Positions 56,795 through 64,000 of a DNA stretch of 64,000 nt are shown here, piece after piece; the first letter of the stretch is position 1; the number at the start of each line of letters is the position of its first letter. The stretch covers positions 71,124,361 to 71,188,360 of the forward strand of contig CM072519.1 of NCBI GenBank assembly GCA_036898135.1, written 5' to 3'. A program made the position numbers and the translations under genes. The stretch is from Oncomelania hupensis (taxonomy: Eukaryota; Mollusca; Gastropoda; Littorinimorpha; Pomatiopsidae). The notes under the pieces were generated by a model. It was not told the DNA's origin and ran no database searches. It was given only the letters and a program-made list of their open reading frames with translations.

Positions 56795-56963
56795 AAACAG
56801 TTCATAAACTGATGATGACAACCTACAAACAGTTCACAAACTGATGATGACAACCTACAAACAGTTCACAAACTGATGATGACAACCTACAAACAGTTCA
56901 CAAACTGATGATGACAACCTACAAACAGTTCACAAACTGATGATGACAACCTACAAACAGTTC
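56795..56963. repeat. 32-bp minisatellite, left part
   Basis: 'caacctacaaacagttcaca' plus 'aactgatgatga' units. The array resumes at 58224 after a transposon insertion. Confidence 0.94.
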
Positions 56964-58223
56964 CAGTGATCGTCCTAGGGATTTGCAAAACCGGTACGAC
57001 GTCACAGTAAACAAACCCACTCGAACGCAAACTGGTAGGCCAGTCAAGGAAACTGGTATGACCCATAGCAAAGCTTAATAATGCGTCACTATTTTATATA
57101 AGTAGATCACTAGATGGCGACTCTGTTAATGCACTTTTTGTTTCATTAGAAACATCTTCGTCTTCACATAAACTTCTTTTATCGCCCCTCTCCCCCCTAG
57201 CAAAAAATGAAAAAAGAGATTTTTGCTTCTTCATTCTTTACCCCCGTTGGGGTGCCGGGGGTTTCAGTATAAATAGTATCCCCACTTTCTGGAAATTTAG
57301 TGCTTTAAGTTCCCACTGTCGCTGTCTTTCTCATTTGCTCTTTCTCATTCCTGCTCTGTTCTATCAATCTACTATACTATCTTCTTCTTCGCTAGACCAG
57401 TCACCTACCTTTTTTCTTGAAAACTCTTCCGGGACAAGACTCCTTATTTGTGTATGAGGTCTGTTGGATCAGCTTGGGAATATTGGACGCTTTCTGCCAG
57501 GTGGTCACTATGGCTTCCTATGATGTTATTATTTAGCAATGTAGGCATTTTATATGTATGTGTTTTGTTGATAATTTATAATGATGTTTGTATTCTATTT
57601 TGGTTTTGTAAACGGGGGTTCATTAAGAGTACAGCCTCAGCGTCCCCTGCGTGGGATGTCTTTATTGTAAAGTGACTGGCTGGTGGAGAGCTTTCAGTTT
57701 TACCACTAGGGTTGTTTCGGCAGATCTTTTATGTGGATCAAGGGTTGTCCTGTCCTGATTTGGCTCGGAAGAGTCCGCTGGACTTAAAGCAATAATAATG
57801 TAATGTAATGTAATGCTTCTTCATTATTGCTAGCCTATCTGCCACTGTCGCAATACAAACTGACAAGCACGAGGGAAGAAAAAATCGAAAAGTGCGTGAG
57901 TTTATTTTATCAGTATTCACGACAGCCTTGTACCCGCCAATGTTATATCATTTTGTATTAATTACCTCAAAGAATATAGCAAGGCTACTGAACGCATTCG
58001 CAGGCCTCTCGTCTACACTCCCTAAACACATAATCAGCATGGCTGGCTGGCTGGCTCTCTCTCTCTCTTCATTTCTCTTGTTTTTCTTTCTCTTTTTCTT
58101 TATTTTTGAAACCAGTCAAACAAAATAAGAACCGGTAGGCTCTACCGGCTACTGATTTTTCAACCGGTATTTTTATTCTTAAACCGGTAAAATACCGGTA
58201 ATTTCCGTTTAAATCCATCCCTG
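56964..58223. mobile_element. 1.26-kb hAT-like element inserted in a minisatellite
   Basis: The left end CAGTGATCG..TAGGGATTT and the right end (reverse complement CAGGGATGGATTT) are CAG-type hAT termini. The internal ends carry 'accggta' repeats. AGTTC on both sides (56959-56963, 58224-58228) is the target duplication, and joining the flanks restores a normal minisatellite unit. It contains a full family A retroposon. No transposase is present. Confidence 0.78.
57236..57813 (+). mobile_element. Family A retroposon, full-length reference copy (578 bp, 12-bp TSD)
   Basis: Bounded by TGCTTCTTCATT at 57224-57235 and 57814-57825. The 5' end is GC-rich and hairpin-capable ('cccccgttggggtgccgggg'), then 'cagtataaatag' (TATA-like), a CT-rich part, and a 3' tail of 'aatgt' repeats. 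The long duplication and short-repeat tail indicate retroposition. There is no shared ORF, so it is non-autonomous. At least nine copies or fragments lie in this window. Confidence 0.9.
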
Positions 58224-58770
58224 AGTTCACAAACTGATGATGACAACCTACAAACAGTTCACAAACTGATGATGACAGCCTACAAACAGTTCACAAACTG
58301 ATGACAACCTACAAACAGTTCACAAACTGATGATGACAACCTACAAACAGTTCACAAACTGATGATGACAGTCAAGCTACAAACAGTCCACAAACTGATG
58401 ATGACAGTCAACCTAAAACAGTTCACAAACTGATGATGACAGTCAACCTACAAACAGTTTACAAAGTTATGATAACAGTCAAACTACAAACAGTTCACAA
58501 ACTGATGATGACAACCTACAAACAGTTCACAAACTGATGATATAATAACAGTCAACCTACAAACAGTTTATAAACTGATGATATAATAACAGTCAACTTA
58601 CAAACAGTTCACAAAGTGATGATATAATAATAGTCAACCTACAAACAGTTCACAAAGTGATCTATAATATTAATAGTCAACCTACAAACAGTTCACAAAG
58701 TGATGATGACAGTCAACCTACAAACAGTTCACAAACTGATGACATGATAACAGTCAACCTAATAATTCAA
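58224..58770. repeat. 32-bp minisatellite, right part
   Basis: Continuation of 56795-56963 with more diverged units ('gatgatgacagtcaacctac', 'gatgatataataacagtcaa'). Confidence 0.93.
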
Positions 58771-58914
58771 AAGAGAACAAAAATGCACGCGTCATCTTGT
58801 ATTGCAGACACTGTCACACAGCTGATAAATAAATATTTTTAAAGTGTTCATTTTGGTTGTTCTGTTATGTCTCAGTTGTACTGTGCAGAAGTCAAACAAA
58901 AAGATGGAAGGATT

Positions 58915-59878
58915 GGTCACTATGTCAATTGTCTGCAAGGCAAACATCCAATGACACAACAAAACAAGTACACCACACACACTAGTCACTATGTCAATTG
59001 TCTGCAAGGCAAACATCAAATGACACAACAAAACAAGTGCACCACACACACCAGTCACTATGTCAATTGTCTGCAAGGCAAACATCCAATGACACAACAA
59101 AACAAGTGCACCACACACACTAGTCACTATGTCAACTGTCTGCAAGGCAAACATCCAATGACACAACAAAACAAGTGCACCACACACACTAGTCACTATG
59201 TCAACTGTCTGCAAGGCAAACATCCAATGACACAACAAAACAAGTGCACCACACACACTAGTCACTATGTCAACTGTCTGCAAGGCAAACATCCAATGAC
59301 ACAACAAAACAAGTGCACCACACACACTAGTCACTATGTCAACTGTCTGCAAGGCAAACATCCAATGACACAACAAAACAAGTGCACCACACACACTAGT
59401 CACTATGTCAACTGTCTGCAAGGCAAACATCCAATGACACAACAAAACAAGTGCACCACACACACTAGTCACTATGTCAACTGTCTGCAAGGCAAACATC
59501 CAATGACACAACAAAACAAGTGCACCACACACACTAGTCACTATGTCAACTGTCTGCAAGGCAAACATCCAATGACACAACAAAACAAGTGCACCACACA
59601 CACTAGTCACTATGTCAACTGTCTGCAAGGCAAACATCCAATGACACAACAAAACAAGTGCACCACACACACTAGTCACTATGTCAATTGTCTGCAAGGC
59701 AAACATCCAATGACACAACAAAACAAGGGCACCACACACAACAGTCACTATTCTGCAAGACAAACATCAAATGACACAACAAAACAAAAAGATGGAAGGA
59801 TTGGTCACTATGTCAATTGTCTGCAAGGCAAACATCCAATGACACAAACAAAACAAGTGCACCACACACACCAGTCCA
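58915..59878. repeat. 69-bp minisatellite, about 14 copies
   Basis: Unit contains 'cactatgtcaactgtctgca' and 'aggcaaacatccaatgacac'. It is very homogeneous in the centre and more diverged at both ends. At 23 codons it is open on both strands (338 and 323 codons) as an artefact. Located in intron A-B of the MTBP-like gene. Confidence 0.97.
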
Positions 59879-60083
59879 CCTAGCTGTTAACGGGTAAGTA
59901 CCTGGATCTGTTTACAGCCAAGGTAGGTGAAGCAGTAAAGGAAATGAAATAGGCTCCACCTTCACTAAGTCGCCCCACAGAAAAAGGAGGTCCCAAATTC
60001 ATCTTTTCCCAACGAGCGAAAGATTACCTTTCAAAACACCATGCACACACACACAAACCAACATCAACAAAAGTGATTCATAC

Positions 60084-60427
60084 CGTTCCCTCAACCTTTG
60101 CAATGTGACAGAGGAAGAAGCCGAAGATGGTCTTGAAGATGGAGAAGGAATAGGCTGGGCACTGATTTTGGCACAACTGCCTGACCAAGAACCGGCGTCC
60201 CCTCCAGCCAACGTTTGATCTGTGCTTTGTGAAGACTGACTTGGCTGACTTGACCAGCTCCATCGAGGGTTAGGAGGTGTGAAAACGTCAGGTTTGGATG
60301 AAACTTTTCTGATGGTAAGCGGCTGTGAAGAAGATTGGTAGAATGGCCTACTGCTGCTGCCTTGTTCTCTACTGCTGCTGATGTTGGACATATCTCGACT
60401 GCTAGATGATCGTCTCAGTGGTAAATG
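60084..60427 (-). CDS. MTBP: MTBP-like gene, exon A
   Basis: Acceptor ctggactgtttcag|CATTTA, donor GGAACG|gtatga. It has 114 codons plus two bases (phase fits exon B). The product starts HLPLRRSSSSRDMSNISSSR. It is Ser/Pro/Gln-rich and presumably disordered, with VFTPPNPRWSW and SRPSSASSSVTLQRLRER at the end. Several SP/TP sites could be CDK targets, which is inference only. The upstream exons needed for a ~900-residue protein were not identified in the window. Confidence 0.7.
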
Positions 60428-60559
60428 CTGAAACAGTCCAGAGATAATTGTTTTATTACCACCTCTTTGTCTAGGTGAATTATGTAGGCTCCATTTTGTT
60501 GATAAAATTCTAATAAAAACTATGCAACAACACCCAATGTGTACGAGCAGCTTCTCTAA

Positions 60560-61255
60560 TTCACATTACACTGAAATAAGAACCACAGACTGAAGTACTG
60601 AAATAAGAACCACAGACTGAAGCACTGAAATAAGAACCACACAGACTGAAGCACTGAAATAAGCACCACACAGACTGAAGCACTGAAATAAGCACCACAC
60701 AGACTAAAGCATTGAAATAAGCACCACACAGACTAAAGTACTGAAATAAGAATCACACAGACTGAAGCACTGAAATAAGCACCACACAGACTGAAGCACT
60801 GAAAAAAGCACCACTCAGACAGAAGCACTGAAATAAGCACCACACAGACTGAGGCACTGAAATAAGCACCACACAGACTGAGGCATTGAAATAAGCACCA
60901 AACAAACTGAAGCATTGAAATAAGCACCACACAAACTGAAGCACTGAAATAAGCACCACACAGACTGAAGCACTAAATTGCATTACATGATTATTGCTTT
61001 AGGTCCCGAAGCACTAAATAAGCACCACACAGACTGAAGCACTGAAACAAACCCTAACCACACACACTGAAGCACTGAAATAAGCACCATACACACTGAA
61101 GCACTGAAACAAGCACCACACAGACTGAAACACTAAAATCAGCACCACAGAGTGAAGCGTTAAAATAAGCATAATACAGACTGACGCACTGAAATAAGCA
61201 CCATACAGACTGAAGCACTGAAATAAGCACCATACAGACTGAAGCACTGAAATAA
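60560..61255. repeat. ~29-bp minisatellite, about 23 copies
   Basis: Unit 'actgaagcactgaaataagc' plus 'accacacag'. Interrupted at 60979-61007 by a retroposed family A tail. Confidence 0.95.
60979..61007 (-). mobile_element. 29-bp retroposed tail of family A with 12-bp TSD
   Basis: Minus strand reads 'ggacctaaagcaataatcat' then 'gtaatgca', the exact family A 3' end. It is flanked by GAAGCACTAAAT at 60967-60978 and 61008-61019, a variant ('ctaaat') not seen in other units of the array, which supports a true duplication. Confidence 0.78.
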
Positions 61256-61324
61256 CTCTAATCCTAACCCAAACGGCTTATTGTGAACAGGAACCACCGC
61301 TGAGTTGCCTCACCACGGTGCTAG

Positions 61325-61612
61325 AGATTGACACAGTACTAATGTATTACACAATACTAATGTATTACACAATACTAATGTATTACACAATACTAATGTA
61401 TTACACACTACTAATGTATTACACAGTACTAATGTATTACAGAATACTAATGTATTACACACTACTAATGTATTACACAGTATTACACAGTACTAATGTA
61501 TTACACAATACTAATGTATTACACAATAATAATGTATTACACAATACTAATGTATTACACAATACTAATGTATTACACAATACTAATGTATTACACAATA
61601 CGGATGAATTAA
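61325..61612. repeat. 18-bp minisatellite, about 16 copies
   Basis: Unit 'tactaatgtattacacaa' with minor variants. Confidence 0.96.
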
Positions 61613-61664
61613 CTGTTGCAGGCTTATCATACCTTTCTTCACTCTACTTACTTCACCTCTGCTC

Positions 61665-62035
61665 TTCATTGTGACGTGCTTCTACGTGATCTCCTGTCTT
61701 GATTGTGACGTGGTTTCTACGTGATCGCCTGTCTTCATTGTGACGTGGTTTCTACGTGATCTCCTGTCTTCATTGTGACGTGGTTTCTACGTGATCGCCC
61801 GTCTTCATTGTGACGTGGTTTCTACGTGATCACCTGTCTTCATTGTGACGTGGTTTCTACGTGATCGCCTGTCTTCATTGTGACGTTCTTTCTACGTGAT
61901 CGCCTGTCTTCATTGTGACATGGTTTCTACGTGATCGCCTGTCTTCATTGTGACGTGCTTTCTACGTGATCACCTGTCTTCATTGTGTCGTGCTTTCTAC
62001 TTTATCGCCTGTCTTCATTGTGTCGTGCTTTCTTC
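61665..62035. repeat. 35-bp minisatellite, about 10 copies
   Basis: Unit 'ttcattgtgacgtggtttct' plus 'acgtgatcgcctgtc'. Confidence 0.95.
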
Positions 62036-62202
62036 GTCCAAGTCATCGTCTGTCCCTTTCTTGGTGATGACCAACTTGAATGGGTCTTCTTTCCTGACCA
62101 CATGCGTGACATTTGTTGTTACCGTAAGTGGCAAGTTCCGGGCAAGCAGCAAGTTCCGACATCCTACCACATGGATCCACATCGAACCTCATCATCTCTC
62201 AC

Positions 62203-62350
62203 CAGTGAAGTCATTCCCATCAACTTTTCCCTTTCCTTCTCCCTCCTCCTTGTGACTTTGACCATCTCTATTCTCATGTTGATGCCGTTGTGATTCTTCA
62301 TTGTTTTTTATCCCATCACTTTTATTGAGTTTAGCGTTTGTCAGTGAATG
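62203..62350 (-). other. Possible further exon of the MTBP-like gene (weak)
   Basis: About 49 open codons on the minus strand, very polar (SQRHQHENRDGQSHKEEGEG), end at a good donor, ACTG|gtgaga. No pyrimidine-rich acceptor is visible, and the phase (1) does not fit exon A directly, so an intervening exon would be required. Confidence 0.2.
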
Positions 62351-62575
62351 TTAGTTGGTTTAGTTGTATGAATAAAGTGTGTCAGTGAATGTTGACTGGT
62401 TTAGTTGTATGAATAAAGTGTGTCAGTGAATGTTGGCTGGTTTAGTTGTATGAATAAAGTGTGTCAGTGAATGTTGGCTGGTTTAGTTGTATGAATAAAG
62501 TGTGTCAGTGAATGTTGGCTGGTTTAGTTGTATGAATAAAGTGTGTCAGTGAATGTTGGCTGGTTTAGTTGTATG
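62331..62575. repeat. 39-bp minisatellite, about 6 copies
   Basis: Unit 'gtgtcagtgaatgttggctg' plus 'gtttagttgtatgaataaa'. Confidence 0.95.
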
Positions 62576-63620
62576 GAAAGAGGGTGATTGGAATGCACGG
62601 CAGTGTATTCAAGTACTTTCTGACTGTGTCTAAAAACTCCCTTAGTTCCGCCTCGTAGGGTCCCTTAACGCAGGCTGGACTGCTTATAACCTGCTGAGAG
62701 ACGGCCGGCGACCCACAGCACAAGCTATGCAACTGGCACTCGCCTGGAAGCTTATAATTACTTTAACCGCGCGCCAAGCTCGGTACTGTATAGGGCCCGG
62801 AAGGGGGCTGGCGGGCGGCTGCGCTACATGCAATTGAGTGCCTATTGCTTGCACCATTAGGACCACGAGACTTTCGTAAATTCGCTTTTATTACAGAGTC
62901 CAACAACCAAACACAAGAAAATATTTTATAATGTCGACCACATCACCAGAAAGTTCAAACTGTGTACTAAGTGACTTCAAATGGTGAACATTGTAGAAAG
63001 GATTTAAATGTGTATTTAAAACGCGTATATACACTAGATCGAAAACCGGTCCGTTGCAAGGCAATGAAGGGCCGATCAGTACACACGGTCAAATCGACTA
63101 AAATATAAGACAAACGAAATGGTATTCTGATATTTAGTTTATGCTAACACAACACACAGATATGAAAGTAACTAAAATGCAAAAGGACTACCACAATACA
63201 AACGATATTTCACATAATATGATCAATTCTATAGCACAGAGTTAGAGAATGATATCCACTCAGTCGTACGCCGTTCTTTGTCTAGTATGTTAGCGTGCAG
63301 CGTGGGAAGCGAGACTGCAGGCATGATATGAGGCTAGCCGGCTGGCTGCAGGGCTTGCCAGCTATAATTAGCCTAGTAGCTCCACTGGAAAGTCCTTTCC
63401 AGTGAAAGAAAGCACAGGCGTGAATGGTGATAATACATCTTTGTTATTTGTTACATGTTGTACGTGCTTGTATGTTCTTACTTTTCTCGTCTCAGTGACT
63501 GAAGGACGTCTGACAGATCAAGAGCGCTGTTGTGAGTGTATGTTTATATGTGAGTGCCTGCACATGTTTTGTCTCTGATCGGTTCGTGACACTATAAAAG
63601 AACACATAACATTTTAAAAC
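62576..63620. other. Anonymous sequence
   Basis: A GC-richer block (62640-62870) lies between AT-rich parts. Overlapping short frames match nothing I know. The block could belong to an unidentified repeat. Confidence 0.4.
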
Positions 63621-63624
63621 TGTA

Positions 63625-64000
63625 TCCTATCCTATCCCATAACTCGAAGGTCGTTGGGACACCACAAATGATCGTTTAGCAGCCTCAGCAGCCTTCATGG
63701 CTTCGTTCAGTGTCAAGCCAGTCCATTCTCGAATGTTGTCCTCCCACCTCTTTTTAGGTCTCCCTCTTCTTCTGCTTCCTTGCACTGTGCCTTGCATGAT
63801 GGTCTTTGCAAGTCCTGATGCTCTGCTGATGTGGCCTTACCATCGGAATTTCCGCTTCTTCACCACTGTGAGCATGTCATGATGTTGGCCAAAGGCTTGT
63901 GGGATGGTCTGTCGGACTTCGTCATTGCTGATGTGCTGGGTATAAAAAAAGCCCAGAAGTCTTCTGTAGCACCTCATCTCCATGCTTTGGATTCTTCGTT
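63625..64000 (-). mobile_element. RTE-like LINE 3' end, running off the window
   Basis: 'tatcctatcctatcccataa' (tail complement) is followed on the minus strand by coding sequence homologous to the 23833 element's C-terminus (RWEDNIREWTGL, KKRKFRWYG and IQSMEMRCYRRLL blocks). Continues beyond 64000. Confidence 0.9.

Noticed and set aside
56795..58770. Repeated ctgatga words considered as hammerhead ribozyme cores
   Set aside because: The matching GAAA core and paired stems are absent. The word is only part of the 32-bp minisatellite.
61950..62293. Plus-strand frames of about 100 codons
   Set aside because: They begin inside the 35-bp minisatellite and have no recognisable domain. The minus-strand reading is slightly more exon-like but also weak.

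Overview
The window is repeat-dense eukaryotic nuclear DNA, most likely from a lophotrochozoan and probably a gastropod mollusc. That assignment is an inference from the animal-type exons with GT-AG introns, the invertebrate-style LINE, SINE and hAT-like elements, and the very high load of micro- and minisatellites. No prokaryotic features are present. Most long open stretches are artefacts of tandem repeats whose unit length is a multiple of three.

Host genes. I see one recognisable gene, on the minus strand at about 60.4 to 51.3 kb. Four exons join in phase (60427-60084, 56790-56655, 54972-54859, 51392-51327) and their product resembles the C-terminal end of MTBP, the MDM2-binding protein that partners Treslin in replication-origin firing. 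Its introns are almost wholly minisatellites and nested transposons. A second probable host exon, a 3'-terminal coding exon of unknown identity, lies at 28932-29201 on the plus strand.

Layout. 0-5.4 kb: minisatellites, an RNase-H-encoding LINE (minus) split by another LINE tail, long GAA/GAT arrays, and a minus copy of a ~578 bp retroposon (here 'family A'). 5.4-12.3 kb: mostly anonymous sequence, AAT arrays, a tRNA-like sequence, a LINE endonuclease remnant, and a solo LTR with a 5-bp target duplication. 12.3-23 kb: extreme simple-sequence territory with a large TATC/GATA palindrome, a TIR element (15874-16281), a foldback element with a 10-bp direct repeat (16688-17488) and a 48-bp minisatellite. 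23-31 kb: RTE-like LINE fragments, family-A tails, a MITE-like family ('family B') and the unidentified terminal exon. 31-41 kb: family A copies, a LINE linker/RT fragment, a ~1.2 kb TIR element carrying AGGTCA motifs and a chimeric tRNA/5S SINE, and a solo LTR inserted in a GTTAT-rich minisatellite. 41-45.7 kb: a 57-copy 31-bp minisatellite and a probable solo LTR. 45708-46207: a 500-N assembly gap. 46.2-50.6 kb: a GC-rich Ty3/gypsy-type element whose integrase lies upstream of reverse transcriptase and RNase H (Gmr1-like order), followed by its 3' LTR. 50.9-62.6 kb: the MTBP-like gene with its minisatellites and nested DNA transposons. 62.6-64 kb: anonymous sequence, then a minus LINE 3' end running off the window.

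The elements form a layered history: retroposons inside DNA transposons inside minisatellites inside introns. Several insertions can be bounded by their target-site duplications, including three retroposed tails of only 29, 49 and 60 bp.
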